NCBI RefSeq assembly: GCF_020921035.1
Contig: NC_063157.1
Location: 5,514,501 to 5,578,500, forward strand
DNA: 64,000 nt
DNA from: Rhodamnia argentea
Taxonomy: Eukaryota > Streptophyta > Magnoliopsida > Myrtales > Myrtaceae
Direction: 5' to 3'
Below, in pieces: positions 1 to 13,534 of this stretch (its first letter is position 1; the number at the start of each line of letters is the position of its first letter). Both the position numbers and the translations under genes were made by a program. The notes under the pieces were generated by a model. It saw only the letters and a list, made by a program, of their open reading frames with translations. It had not been told where the DNA came from and ran no database searches.

Positions 1-694
1 CTAAGGCTGTTGCACCTAGCTGAAGCTAGAAGTAATGTTTTCCCCTTTTGCTGAAAAGAAGCAGGCGTACTCGACTAGCATTTCCTCAAACTCCATTACG
101 GTTCAGTTTGAAGGTTTTCTTTTATCTTTTTCTTTCTTCGGTTGAAAGAAAGTTTGAAGTTTATAAGTTGGACAATAGAACAGAGGAAGGGAACAGAACA
201 CATTAATGTGTTCATGACCTTGACTTTATGTCTACAGTCCCTTTATGAATCGACAAGATCAGATTTTGTTTTAATGTGCTGTTGACAATCTTGCGAGATT
301 GTATTAATCCACTCTTTTGTGAATGAAATATCTTGCTTATAGAAAATAAAATAAAATAGAAAGACACAAGTTATGCCTCCAAGCACGGAAGTGAATGCTT
401 CATACTCGAAATTCTATTGTTCCGAGCGAAAACAAAATAAAATTCTTGCTTGCAAATGAATCTTAATAAATGTTAGTGAATATAGAAGATTATCTGAAAA
501 AAATGCTAACCGGAAACCTTTTTCCCTGGTAACTTGTTGATCAACTATAAACATTTTTATTAAGTCATTAACTTTATTTCATAGTTTGAAAATTGAAATT
601 TTTATACTCACTGACTTTTATTTGTATAGATTACCAACATACAGAATTTATGAACTCTTGTATAATTTTTCCAACGCCCCCCCTCCCCAAAAAA
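1..694. other. AT-rich spacer, no gene seen
   Basis: No reading frame here resembles a known protein. The stretch is AT-rich with short homopolymer runs and ends next to the gag relic. It may hold the 3' flank of a gene lying left of the window, but nothing proves that. Confidence 0.4.
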
Positions 695-1311
695 AAAGTA
701 CTCACGAGCTTTGCTCGAGGAGTGTGGAGATATCACGAATGCAATCGAGAAAACCATGAGGATCCGACGAATGGCTTTGGATGAGCTTGTTGGAACAATG
801 ATGACTTATGAATGGAACTCAACCGTGGAGAAGAAAAACCACAAAAGTTGGAAAGGTTATTACTTTTTACGCCAATGCTACTTGTGCAAACTTAATCTGA
901 AGATAAATACGACGATGCGATGGTACTGTTGACCCGAAAAGTCAAAAGTTAGACGAGATAAAAGCAAGAATTATAAAGGGAATTGGTCATCCAACAAAGG
1001 AGTCTACACGAAACTCCAAGAGCAAGGAAGAATCTAAAGGAAGCAAAATCGTTTCTTTTGAATGGAAAAAGCCCGGCCACGTCGAACCGGAGTGTCTTTT
1101 GCTGAAAAGGAAGAAAGCAAATTTCGTGAAGAGAAAAAAAAAACTCTAAAAAAATAGATACAGAGCTACTTAAAATGTGAATCCAATTATGAGGATATTG
1201 ATGAACCGAGCATTTTTCTTGTGGTATATACGGATATAGATAAAGACGAGGCAAATTAAGTGATGAAAGGAATGAAATTCTTAAGGAGATTGCTGATTTG
1301 AGAATAGTCAC
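695..1311 (+). pseudogene. Degraded Ty1-copia-type gag fragment
   Basis: The frame from about 711 reads through ALDELVGTMMTYEW, which resembles the gag segment of plant copia elements that precedes the zinc knuckle (typically L-E-E-L-I-G-x-L-M-T-x-E). Further on, in other frames, come a Lys-rich stretch and WKKPGHVEPEC, which looks like a decayed CCHC knuckle (normally C-x2-C-x4-H-x4-C); the first two Cys are gone. Stops and frame changes interrupt the relic, and no protease, integrase or reverse transcriptase follows. It is a dead fragment. The assignment rests on motif resemblance only. Confidence 0.5.
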
Positions 1312-1350
1312 AACGAATAACTCCGAGCTTAGGAAAGAAATTCAACCATA

Positions 1351-1556
1351 GGTTTCGTTTGTTTCGCAAATAATGAATGATTTGGAATTTTTTTTCAAAA
1401 AATGATTGCTTGTATCGTTTAAAATAATTAGTCAATGAAAATCATTTTCATTATCAACAATAATTTTTTGTTTATTCATTTTCGAAAGTGATATAAACCA
1501 TTATTTTTTTAAAAATATTTTTTTAATTATTTATTTTTCATAAAATAAACGGAGCC
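1351..1556. repeat. Short inverted-repeat element (MITE-like)
   Basis: The left end GGTTTCGTTTGTTTCGCAAA and the reverse complement of the right end, GGCTCCGTTTATTTTATGAAA, match imperfectly as terminal inverted repeats. The interior is very AT-rich and non-coding. The flanking triplets are ATA and TTA, so a target duplication is not clean. The same end sequence recurs at 35989-36487. Confidence 0.45.
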
Positions 1557-1794
1557 TTAATAGATCTAACCAGAGCAACCGACGGCCCGACAGGATGGAC
1601 CGAGGTTGCGGCCCGACAGGATGGACCGACCACTTACAGACTTACAGTGGCATGAAGGTAAAAATTTCAAACTCCAATGTCCCGTGATGAGAGAGTCGGA
1701 ACGTTGTCTGACGCGAACCGAAATCAAACCGAAACATCAAATTCCGGTTCATCAAAAAGAATCGGAACTCATTGACCGGCTCGTGCCCGGTCGC

Positions 1795-1803
1795 ATATAT
1801 AAA
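1795..1803 (+). promoter_or_regulatory. Likely TATA box of TFB1
   Basis: ATATATAAA lies about 300 bp upstream of the TFB1 start codon, leaving room for a 5' leader of about 270 nt. The leader contains an AAACCCTAG telo-box at about 1939-1947, a motif common near plant transcription starts of housekeeping genes. The transcription start itself cannot be seen. Confidence 0.4.
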
Positions 1804-2100
1804 GCCCAATGCTTCCGCCTTCTGCTTCTTGGCGCTCTGCAGATACGCAGAGAATAATAACGAGACGAGCCTTTCGTCCTCTCCTGAGATCCTCCCATGA
1901 GGATTACAAAGGAGTAGTTCTTCCGAAACGACTGATAGAAACCCTAGATCGTCCATTCCATCCCCAACAATTTGTGCGGTCAACTCTTCTCGCATTGACA
2001 GTATGGGTGGATCGCCCTAGACTTCACCACAACTTTGAAGAGCTGTGCCGTTTTGATCGCCTATTGATTCTTGAGAATAATCGATCCATCGGTGGTGTGG

Positions 2101-5100
2101 ATGGCGAGCGGGCACGTGATTAAGCGTGCCAAGTACAAGACTTCAGTGAAGGACCCAGGAACTGCTGGTGTTCTCAAAATGGTAGCCCTTTTCTATTCGT
2201 GTAATCTGTGGTTATCTTTTTCGTCCCTTGTGTTGTATGCTGCTTCGTTTGATGAGTCTCTACCTCTGAGGCCAAGGTGTGACTATGTTTGAAGTGTTAC
2301 CGGAATCTAATGGGATGGGGTTCTGTTTTCCGTTTGAATTCGGAAACTTCAAATGTAAGCGAGGTTATTAATTGGGACACTTATTCTGTAAACCACTGTA
2401 ATTGACGTTTAGTTCAGCTCACTGGTATATTTTGTCCATGTCAGTAGGCATGTGAGATCATGTGACTCGCGTATAGGGCAGCTTGGGTAAATGGGCTCTC
2501 AAATCATTTTAGCTGCCATAGTGTGCTTCAGAATTGGCTGCACACATAGTCATCCTTCAATAAAGCATTGCTTGGTAATGTCATATATAGTTTTAGCCTT
2601 CAAGAAAGTAGCATTTCATGGTGGTTATTGGAGAAGTAGTTGAAAGGATTACCATAATCGTCAATACTTCTGTTTTCTTCTTTTTTGGTTTACGCATAAA
2701 AGTTACGGCATTTGTGAACTCTACTTATGTTCTTTTATAACATAAAAGATCTTACTTTATGCAGGCTTGGGACAGACTTATTTTCACGCCTAATCATCCC
2801 AACTCTGCATCAAAGCTTGATGTGGAGTTTAGATTTATTAAAGGTACTTTATATGAATGGGTACAAAACTCTGTCTGTTACTTTGTGAAATTTATTTGGC
2901 CAGTCTCTTCTGAGGCAAGATTTGCTTTTGGACGTAAATGCTGAGTTTTGTATGATATGGATATTAGTTGAGAATGTACTCAGTATTGAAGATTACTAAT
3001 GCAATACAGTGTGTATTGCTTTCTCCAAATATTTGTGAATTTTTGACCTCTTATTACCCGCGATTGCCATTGCTTAGTGCAAGTTTATGCAGATGATAGC
3101 ATGTCATCATGTTTCAAACCAAACTCTGATGTTTCAGGTCATAAAAACACGAAAGAGGGATCAAATAAACCGCCATGGCTCAACCTCACCAATGATCAAG
3201 TTAAGTTTCCGAATGACCCATTGTTACTGTGACTTTGCTCAAGATGTGACTATCTAGCTTGGAGGTGTGTAACATGGCCATTGTTGCCATTTTTTAATGT
3301 TACCTGTGTTTAATTAATTTTTCACTTATGGAACAAGTATTTTGCTGCTCTAGTTTGTGTTTCATTATTATACTCAACAATTTGGTGCTCTTTTTGAGTG
3401 ATGCATGATAGTCACTGTCTCCTTGCAGGGTGGAAGTTACATATTTGAATTTGAAAGTTACTCTGATCTCCACATTTGCAGAGATTTTGTAGGTAAGGCT
3501 AATTCTGATAGCAAAAACTTTGTGCCTTCATGTTAATATGCTGGAGCCTAGTATATTGGCGAAGAGGCTAGTTTGGTCCAATCTAAGTGTCTGAGTTTTG
3601 ACCCTGTTGTAGGAGCTGCATTCTTTTCCCTTTTACGAACAGTAGAGATCAGCTTTCTTTCATTGTTCAGGCGCTGAATTATTTCTTCTATACGTGAGAA
3701 ATTTTCTGTCTTGCTATGTCTATGGATTCTATTTCCTTTTCCTTTTTATTTTTTCCTATAGTATTCTAAGGCAGGTTGTGTGATATAACTTTTCATTTTC
3801 AGCTACCGCAGGAGGGATGATAACTTTAGCATGCATTGCTGACATGTTGTCTATGACTCTGGTTTTGTTCTTGCTGTGTGTTTTAATGTATTGAGGCTTG
3901 TTGCACTTCTTTTTTACTTTATTTTTAATGAGGAAGGGAATCTGAGTATCGTGAGTAATTTGAGTCTGATACAGTGCAGACAGCTAAATGCATGCCCATG
4001 TTGCTAGGTAGTGCATTTTTCTTTTTCTTTTTTTTTTTTTTTTGTGGGACCAGAGTGATGGAAGTCTTTGCTTCTGTTCTGGTTAGTTAGATGGCTTGCT
4101 AGTTGTTTTCTGTTTTAACTTGTTGCCTTTTGGTGTGAATAATTCTTGTTTGCGAGTAAAATTATATTGGTAATTTCATTCTGTCATGGAGCTTTATGTG
4201 CTGGTTCTTTAATAGGAAAAGCCATTGGGAGATCTGGGGACACTCCAGCAGCTGCCTCTGGAAAGACTGATGCCTCTTTTCCTGAAGAACAAATCAGCAC
4301 AGCTGAATTGGAGCTCCGCATCAAGCTTTTGAGAGAAAACAGGTAAATTTGTCTTGTCCGACCACCCATGGTTATTCTAAAATTATGAAGATTTAGGACT
4401 TACTCATTCTCCATTTCATCTCGATGGTTTGAACAGTTTAAGCAGTTACAGTATCCACAGGCCTTATAACGCCTTGATCTTGATTATGGCCTTCTCTAGT
4501 TGGTCTCATTTTCTATTGATTTTCGTCACAGACCTATGCCCTAAAACACTTGACAAGTAATATCATTTCCTTATTCTGATTATGACTAGATCACATGAAT
4601 AATGGTTTGAATAATTTGGCGGATCAACTCTGTAACCTGTACTTCCCTGCTTTAATTATTATTTTGTTCATATACTACGTAATATGTCTCTTAGAACCAC
4701 TTGATGAAAGTTTGCCCATTACAGTGAGTTGCAGAAACTTCACAAGCAACTTGTGATTGGTGGGATCCTGACGGAAGCGGAATTCTGGGCGACAAGGAAG
4801 GTGAGTAGTTTGAAGACCCAAAGCTGTTTGAACATGATATACTTTTATTTAGCACTTCTAGCGTAATTGGTTGAACCTTCTGTCTAATAGAAATCATATA
4901 TACACATATGATTACAACTGGTGATTTTATTTTTTCTGCTGCTTATTTTTTATGTAGAAATTGTTGGATAGAGAGTCGAATAGAAAATCAAAACAACGCG
5001 TGGGCTTCAAAAGTGCCATGATTTCAGACATTAAACCAGCAACAGATGGCAGGGTATGATTGTGATCTCTCTAATCTAGCATGCCCATCTCATGATTTTA

Positions 5101-8100
5101 TCTTGGATTTTGCAGGACTTGTGGTATATTTGTTCTCCTTTTTGGCAGTTTCATTTGCAACGGAAACTTATGGCTGTTTCTTCCCTGTTTCTCTGCAGAC
5201 AAACAAAGTTACTTTTAGCTTGACACCAGAAGTGATCCTTCAGGTATTGGTTCTTCTTTGAAAGAGGAAAAGCTTTTCGATTTTAATTTCCACTTCCATT
5301 TTTTGGGTTGTCTGGAAAGATAGAAATAGGCGGGCTTTTAAAAATGAGGAAGGTTCTGTATTGGCTGTAAAGGGTAGTTGGCTTCCCACCTTAACCTTTT
5401 GGCATTGTGTCAGAGAACTCTTTGACACCGAGTCTTTTTGCAATTTCTCAGGTGATTTCTAGCTTTTAGGTTGTAATGAGTGGCACCCCCTTGCTGCTCT
5501 TTGATATACTTAAAAGAAAAAAATGCCTTGCCTTTATCCAAAAGAGGGCGATCATTTCCTGGTGGCCCTGCCACAACTTACCCAATCTTTGCTAAGAGCT
5601 GAATTCATTAATAGGGAATGACAAATCCCAAACCATTTTGTTCGGGCACGAATCTGAGTATTACTGGGTGGACTGTCTACTATATATCATGGAAAACAAT
5701 GGGCACTAAAAATGTGAAATGCTACCTTACCAAAAAAAAAAAAAATGTGAAATGCTGAGAAGTTAAAAATGTGTTTTTCTCTGTCTAGTACAAGAAGATG
5801 TTGGTATCGTTTTGATGGAATTGGCCTGATGCATACATTCGTGATATACGAGTAATTCTTATTTCCATTCTACTTTTGATATGTTAATGTGTTCTTGTAT
5901 CCCAGATTTTTGCTGAGAAGCCCGCAGTTCATGCAGCATTCTTGAGTTATGTTCCAAGTAAGGTAATGAAAATATTGCTTCTTGTTCCATCGTTTTCCAG
6001 ACTTGTTGCCCCCTATAAGTACTTAAATAGTGATGAAGCATATTTGTTCATTAGATTGTTCAAAGCAACACGTGACGCTGAACTATGGTTTCTTGAATCA
6101 TTCCCTGTACTTCAGATGACAGAGAAGGACTTCTGGACCAAGTACTTTAAAGCGGAGTACCTTCACAGCACAAAAAATGCTGTTGCTGCTGCTGCGGAGG
6201 CTGCTGAAGATGAAGAGCTTGCTATTTTTCTCAGGAATGATGATATATTGGCCAAGGAAGCAAGGCAGAAGGTGCTGGTCTTTGAGTTGGAAACTCTTCT
6301 ACTTGAGAATGTTTTGAGAGAATTGTCTCTCTTGTTTCCTTCTTTCTTGATTAGTCCGTATTGATGCTTGAGTTTTTCTAATGTTTTGCTTTGTTCACAG
6401 ATCCGACGGGTTGATCCTACTGTAAACATTGAAGCTGACCAAGGAGATGACTACACACACTTGCCTGTATGATGATTGTGCATTTGTCTGGTTATAATTT
6501 TGCATAGGTCCTTATGACTATGTACGTCTGTACTCTGGTTTCCTTGAAAATCCTTTCCCATATTGCTTTGGAGAAACAGTTGACTTGCTAGTGCTAGCTA
6601 TATGGAATCAACTTTGCTATACTAGCTGTCTTGAGGTGCCTCTCAAGTAACTATTATGTGAAGAAACCACCTTGCTTTAAGTGCTTGTATAAAATTTCGT
6701 AGGAATTCCTTTTACTGCCTTTGTCTATTCAATTTTCCTAGGGCAATGCATGGCTTACTTGAGGACTGTCTCAAGTGCTTTATTCATGATGACATGGTGA
6801 CAATATGGCTGACACAAATGATGGAGCTAAACTTCAAATCAGTTTGCATGTTTCGGACATGCAGGATCATGGCATTTTTCGTGATGGTGGCAAAGATATT
6901 ACTGAACTGCAACATGAGCTTTACAGGAGGACTTTAGCTCACGACCTTAATCGGCATGCTGCAGTAGTGCTTGAAGGAAGAACAGTAGGTGGGTAATAAC
7001 TTTTTAGTAATTAATGTTTTCTCGTACAATAATTCCTCACTCTAAGTTTTAACTGTGGGCTTTTTGTTACTCTTAGATTTTAGACATAAGAAATGAGGTC
7101 TGAGTTAGAATAATTTTTTTTCATATTTTCTTTATTTTTTTAATGTTTAGATTTAGGCATGTGAGGTTAAGCCTATGCCTTTCTAAATGATCACGCAGAG
7201 GTGGAATTGGAAGACACAAGGACAGTTGCAGAGGCACTTGCTAAGTTTAAACGCGGTTAGCCCAGTTCCTATTTCTGCTGTTTATTATTCGTTTTGTTTT
7301 TCTATCGTGACTCAATGTTTTCGAACTTTCACTAATTATATAGTTGAATCGGCTAATGAGGATTCTGATGGGAACGCTAACCAGGGGAGATTGGAAAGGA
7401 TCTCTCGTATCACAGAGATTGAGGACCTTCAGGCACCTCACGGTCCACCACTTGCTCCTCTCTGCATAAAAGTATATCAATATTTACCTTTGAAAACTTT
7501 TAAGTTGCAAAACAGATGCTGTGAAATTGGATGTTTCATGTCAGTTTGTATCCAGGATCCCCGAGACTACTTTGATTCCCAGCAAGTCAATGCCATTAAA
7601 GCCTCAGCAGTGGCAGAGGGAAAAAAGAGCAATTTGAGCTCCAGAGAAGCATACGGATCTCTGAGGGACTCAATATCACAGACTAAACAAATGGGACTTC
7701 ACAATCCTGTTGTAAAGACTAAAGATGCTCTTCAGGTATAAGAGTCTTTAGAGTTATTGCTCAGGTCTTGTACAGTTGTGGGACTAGTATGCCGAACATT
7801 TGTATTGCCAATGCTGGCTCATATGACTGCCCTTCCTTAATGCATGGTGTAGGTTTTCAATGCGCTGTCCCATGATATATCAAGAACCAAGTATGATGTT
7901 GGAAAGAATCCTCAGGATAGTGTTCTGGACAAGTTGCCAAGCACAACCAAAGAGCAGCTTCTTCATGTAAGTTGACAATTCACCCAAGCTTTTGCTTTCG
8001 ATGTCTTCTGATGCAAATTTGGTTATATCATCTTAGTTGTCATTGCAACTATTCTTGATGACAGCATTGGACGTCCATACAAGAATTACTGAGGCACTTC

Positions 8101-10420
8101 TGGTCGTCATATCCAATTACGAGTTCTTACCTTTATGCGAAGGTAAATGTTTGGTATTACTCCTTGGTCAGTGTCAGGGTTTCATTAAAGGTCAAACAAA
8201 CAGTCAACATACCACAAATGTGATAGGTGATTTTTGTATGTGTGGAAGTCAGATGCTGAGGTATGACACTAATTCTGTTGAGGTTATGAGTATCATTAAT
8301 TTAGTGGTGGGGTTTGACAGCAAGCCCTGTTAGTAGATTTCTCTCTTTAAACTTCATGACTACCCAGTTATGGCCCTCCTTGTCTATTGCAAGCAAAAAG
8401 ATAGGACACAGGGAACGGGTTTTAGCATGCCATTTCCCTTGAAAATTGCTCAGTTGGTCAAGTAGGTGGAGGAGCTGAATTAGGATTATGATGCAGCTGT
8501 TGCCAAGGAACTCAAGTATAATTGAATTAGTAAAAACTGAAGTTTCTCTGTTTAGCATTTGACTGGATTAGTCACTCGATAACTTTTTTATTTATGTGCA
8601 GGTAAACAGACTGAAGGATGCCATGTCACAAATTTACCCACAGCTTGAAGTATGTTTCTTGTTAATCTCCTAAATTTGTTAGCTGATTGATTTATGCAAA
8701 CCCTTGGAGAAAATATGATCTTTTTCTCATTCAAATGGTAATGTAGGGTTCTCATGCTCAATTTTATGTTGATCTCTGGTGGCTTTGTATAGGGTCATGT
8801 TTGTATGGGATCCTTGTCAACTTGCTTCATGATACTATGTTCTGCTTGAAAACTTACTGCATTTAATATGATTTTTCTCTTCAAAATTTAGAGTTTTAAC
8901 AGAAATCTAATGTAAGAAGTAAATTAATAAAATGTTCTTCTCCTGCCAAAAAGAAAACAACAGTTTCTTCTAGGCTTTGAAGAATCGCTTTCTTTCTTCT
9001 TCTTCTTTTTGCCCCCCCTCTGTCGAATTGCCTTTTTTAGAGTTGATAACTCATCCTGAGGTAGTTGATTTGATGGTGGAAACCCATATACATTATGGAT
9101 TTGTTCTCGATTCAAGCAGGCTTTGTTGGGAAATTCTCTTCCATGTTTGTTGAAGCTCTGCATTGCTTGTGTAAACTGATGGTACTACATGAAACTATCA
9201 TTTACCTGGTCAAAGTGTTTTTTATGGAACATGGATTTCACTAGCTAGGTGTTTGGCGGTCTGCTTTTTGCTTCCAAAAAGCTGCGGTATTTCAAATTTC
9301 CATTAGGGTGTTTGGCATATGTACCTATCTTGGTCTGTTGGGCCTGTTAGGCAGGGCCAGGATAAAGTTTATGCCCTTCGTGGGTGGGCCTGGCTGAACT
9401 CAGGCCTGATCAGTTCTCAGGCTGGCCTGTGTAAAGGTAGAATGCCAAGCCCCAGCTAAACTCTGACCTTTTCTGTTCATTATAGATGTTTCATATATCT
9501 GTGAAAGCCAGAGATAATTGTCTGAAACATAATGCCAAAGAAGATCTTTTGTTGAACCAAAAATCAAGTGCCACCTTAGTTTCCTCCAATTCTCTTGCAC
9601 TCTCTACCAACTGGTCTTATTGCCTCTTCTGTCTGTGCTGTACATCAATTGCTTAAATCTCTTCCGCTGTTGTCCTTAGAGTCCTCCATTAGCAACTGAA
9701 AGCTACCAGGTGTATTTTTTATAACATGATGAACGACATCCTATTATCATTGAAGCACCTAGTCTAGGCAGAGCAGCATTGCTTCCTGGCACAGCAAAGC
9801 ATTCAAGTAGTTTACAACAACGTCAGTTGAATCCTATCTGGTGATTGGTGCATCATCCAATCTGCTTCACTTGTGACTTTCAATTTAGGATTTTGAATTT
9901 TTGACGGCTTTGTTAGCAACCCCTGGCTGTTTGAAATTTTTTTAACCTTTGATTCGCCTTCAAATTTCAGGAGATCAAGAAATCTGTGCCAGCCAACCAT
10001 AAGCAGCATGTTTCCGTTCTTGTTCGCCAAATGCATCAGGTATGGGATTTCCTTTTTAATAACAATTGCAACAGCAATAAGTTTAATAGTCTTTGTGCTG
10101 GATTTAAGTAGTTTCACTAGAAGCTTTTTTTGAGCTTTTTCAACTAAAATTTGCAGAATTTCTTATTGGATCATGAGTATTAGTGACAGAATGCACTGAT
10201 TGATAGACATGCGCACTATCCCTATATTCCTTTTAAGATTACAACATCAACATTTGCTGTAGAGCTACCGTATGTTGTGGCACATTGGTGGCAAATGGAA
10301 CGAGAGATCTAACAGAAACTTCATTTGATGCAGGCCTTAGATGCTGCTTTTCAGCATTATGATGCAGACTTGCAGAAGCGATCTGCAAAGAGCAGCGAGA
10401 GACCAAATGGATTTGCCTAG
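2101..10420 (+). CDS. TFB1: TFIIH core subunit p62 (TFB1/GTF2H1 homologue)
   Basis: This is the p62 subunit of TFIIH, which acts in RNA polymerase II initiation and nucleotide excision repair in the nucleus. Twenty exons join in frame to 597 aa, close to the usual plant length: 2101-2181, 2765-2843, 3138-3199, 3429-3492, 4216-4342, 4725-4800, 4958-5053, 5199-5243, 5906-5962, 6116-6271, 6401-6466, 6865-6988, 7199-7255, 7344-7471, 7556-7735, 7853-7966, 8065-8142, 8602-8649, 9971-10039, 10334-10420. All introns are GT-AG. Residues 1-110 form the PH-like domain. BSD domains follow at about 125-170 (ending TEAEFWATRK) and 208-250 (MTEKDFWTKYF, the family hallmark). Later landmarks are RRVDPTVNIEADQGDDYTHL and DLNRHAAVVLEG. 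The start ATGGCGAGC matches the conserved N-terminus. No lesion is visible. Exon 12 is the least certain boundary. Confidence 0.95.
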
Positions 10421-11560
10421 ATTAATTTATGCTCACTGTGCAAGTTTATTTGCGGAGACTAGTGGCAGTCCATGGAAGAAGTGGGGGGATAGGAAAATGG
10501 CCCATTTTGACGATGCTACAAGATCCATGGCCACACTATCCGTGCTCAGGGCACTACTTTTGCCGAATTGCCATTGAATGAATAGACCCCATCACGGATC
10601 AATTTTGGTGAGTGCCTATATTTATTGTAGGAAAAAAAACTCGTTTGGGGATTGAGGCCATTGACTTGATGTACTGTGTTATGAGTTCCACAAATGTGAG
10701 GGAACCATCAATGAGATTTGAGGAGATGCACACAACTAATTTTCCCCCTCTTTTAAGTTGATATGCTCTTATAGTGCATGGGTTACTGTTATCCTGGTCT
10801 TCTGCAGAGCAAAGAATCACTTCCGGAAGGAAACCCATCCGGTTTCTTGTTGTTGCCTTGAAGCTTTCTCGAATTTTATGCTTTTACTCCTGCAGATTTT
10901 TGAATCTTCCAGTAACGCAATCATGCATTATGTTTCCGTTTATGACAGTAAGTGCTGAAAAGTACTTTGTAGTGATTGGGAAAAGGTCAGTATTTTTCTT
11001 TGGCCAACATACAAAAGAAGAGGTTTGGGAATTGGTTAAATTCATGAGCATCCTGTGCATGTATAGGTACATTAACAACCGGACATCTCCAGGATGTTTT
11101 TTCTATTTCATTTTGGCTGCTTGTCCCATCTAATCTAGTGTAATTTAAGTCAATACAAAAGTTTATCTCGAAAATTTGTACCAAAAATATTCTGCACTTT
11201 CTAGTTTTAAAATCACAATCATCTCAATGTCAACCGAACAACCCCAGAGCCGCCTCAACCGCACCAGTGGTGGTGCTGTTGCACTGGTGCGGCAGAAGTT
11301 GGGTAAAAGGTGAGCAGAAAGGTGAAGATAGGGATAAGTGCGTAAGGTTTTGAACATTGGTGAATTTGGAGTTGAAAACTTAGGGATGTTAAGAGTATAT
11401 TTCGATTAGAACGACGTCATGTAAGGCAAACAAACAATAAAAGTTGCTGGCACTATACCCATTCAAACTAACTTTCATTTAAATTGCTAAAAAGAGCTTG
11501 AAAAATGGTTTTAGCGAGAATAATTTTGGACACTGAAGGAATCGAGAATAGAAAAGAATA
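10421..11560 (+). other. TFB1 3' flank / probable 3' UTR
   Basis: No coding frame here resembles a protein. The first several hundred bases probably hold the TFB1 3' UTR. A hairpin at 11259-11292 suggests repeat sequence further on. Confidence 0.4.
11259..11292. repeat. Perfect 11-bp inverted repeat
   Basis: CCGCACCAGTG (11259-11269) and CACTGGTGCGG (11282-11292) are exact reverse complements with a 12-bp loop. It lies well past the TFB1 stop codon. There is no poly-T context or gene to give it a role; it may be an end of an old element. Confidence 0.6.
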
Positions 11561-12244
11561 TGAGCAGTCTCCTCTAACATGGTCTCTAGCTTACTATTTG
11601 CTTTGCCATTCATGCTTCCACTTCCTTCCATCTTCAACGTGACTTCAACCTACAAAAAACCAAATGACTCTCATGTAAGAAAACATTCTTCGAAATCAAG
11701 GAACATTTGAAAGCGCAAGATTTGCACTTCAGGACGCAACTCTTAGAGCAGAAGTGCGAGATCCCATTTCATTTTTTTTTTTTTTATGTATGGAGGCGAC
11801 CATCAATCCATTGAAAGTGTACGGACAAATACCGAAAATATCCCACAGCGGCTTCAAGTCCTCCATTCCAAAGGAGGCCGCGGAGCTTTATAGGCCTGAA
11901 AAGATCAAAACCCAAAAACAGAATAAAAAAAAAGAGAGAATTCAAACCTAATGTCCCGTTTTCTTCATCATGCATTATCTGCAAAGTTCCATGACACCCA
12001 TGAAAAAATGCCGTCAAAAGAGGCAAAGGCGATACCGTTATGATCTTGTGCTTGGAACTATCGCGTTGCTCTCTGCGATCTTTGCAGAGAGCGATCGTGC
12101 AGACTCTACAGCAGCAATATCACTCTCTAAAGCCATGAGTCTTGCACACGCTGCAGAACTTGGCGCTCGCTTGCGACCAGCCTCAACCACGGCGGAGATG
12201 CCTTCTCATCTTTTGACGAGACCATCATTGCATCAATCACCATA
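11561..12244. other. Spacer, no gene recognised
   Basis: Short open frames exist on both strands but show no recognisable domain and overlap each other. A small palindromic motif, CTCTCTGCGATCTTTGCAGAGAG, spans about 12070-12092. Nothing else stands out. Confidence 0.35.
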
Positions 12245-12600
12245 AGGAAGCAAATCAAGGGTTCACTAGGTGTAATTAGTCCGGAATTTTACCCGTTAAT
12301 TAAGTGTCTTCGAGCTTCCGTGAAAAGGTTTGACTAGTCGATCGCGGACGATGTAGCAAGGAAAAACTGCAGAAATATGAAGTTCTCCTATGAAGAACAT
12401 CGCTTCTTTTGATCTCATTACAGTATAGACAGGTGACAGGCTATCCACATCACCGATGGTTGATTAGTCCTAAGCAATCTGGATTCGCACCTCGTCATAG
12501 AATCGATGGAATCGATGGGAAGCATTAAGAGTAACCATCGAGCCGCACGTGGAATACGACTCGAATAGCACCGACCCAACATGACTTGTTTAATTTGACA
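12245..12600. repeat. Direct dispersed repeat, copy A
   Basis: This stretch matches 19981-20405 over nearly its whole length in the same orientation. Shared runs include CCGGAATTTTACCCGTTAAT, CGGACGATGTAGCAAGGAAA and TATGAAGTTCTCCTATGAAG. Copy A lacks about 80 bp present in copy B and has a few small insertions. The two copies bracket both pseudogenes. No ORF, TG...CA ends or inverted termini are evident. Confidence 0.8.
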
Positions 12601-13534
12601 CATAGGATAAAAGGTAGATAGCAAATCTCTTTATCAGTTAGAATGTTACGACAGTACTTCAAATAAAGAGAAATGGGCAAGTGAGTTAGACTCCACCATA
12701 CTCGCGTGTAATTGCGCGATTATTAGCTACACTTAGTGAATAATTATTGACACTAATTTCAACGATAAATTTATTTCTTATTTCTTGAATTTTCGAAATT
12801 ATAATTAAAATACATTATTCATTCCTAACGAAACAGCGCGATTCCTACATGTAGGAGTTGCAATTATCATTAAATTTATTTTTTGAAATTTAATTAACTG
12901 TTTATGTCCAAGAGTTGCAATCTTTTAGAGAAGGCAATTTTTCGGACAATGAAGAGTTGTGTCCGAATAAACTATTTTTCGGACAACAAATAGTTGTTGT
13001 ATGAAGTGGTGTGTCCGAAATTAAATGTTTGTGGACACGAATAATTGTGATCGAATGATGCTTCTGAGATATGAGAAGTTGTCTTCTTTCAAGTATTTAT
13101 ATTGAGCGGCTCTGTTCATTTTTAGAATCTTATCTTCTGTTTTCATTTTCTTTTATTAAAAAAAAAACATAAGCAGCCATTGTTTCCAATTGTTTCCCTT
13201 AATAGATCTCCAAAAAATATCAAAATTGCTATCTGTCATTCTCATTGAGACTTTATTGTATCCTGGAGGGTATTTGCTGAAATCATTAGCACCTCTGCGG
13301 GGCAAATAAATCCTTAAAGAGAGTGTTATCACGCCTCAAAGTCTGATCCTGATGTTCATCCCATTTGATCATATTTTCCATCATGTTCTGTGTTCTTAGT
13401 TGCAATGATCGATCCCGGGAATACAATTCTTCAGTTGACTGGTGTAGCTGTCGGTCCCTTTGTGTCATTATAAACCTCAATACGAATTACAATTTTTTGA
13501 TCCAGTGCTATTGTCTCAGCACTTACAACCCTTC
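12601..13534 (+). other. AT-rich, LTR-like spacer
   Basis: The stretch 12900-13440 carries repeats of a TTTTCGGACAA/TGTCCGAA motif, a TATTTATATTG possible TATA sequence near 13098, and a long leader-like tract, an arrangement seen in copia-type LTRs. I could not define TG...CA ends, a target duplication or a primer-binding site. It abuts the broken 5' end of the aspartic-protease pseudogene and may be what truncated it. Confidence 0.3.

Noticed and set aside
6805-6864. In-frame upstream extension of TFB1 exon 12 (MADTNDGAKLQI...)
   Set aside because: Exon 11 ends TYTHLP-type text and family members continue directly with DHG; the CATGCAG acceptor at 6858-6864 gives that join.
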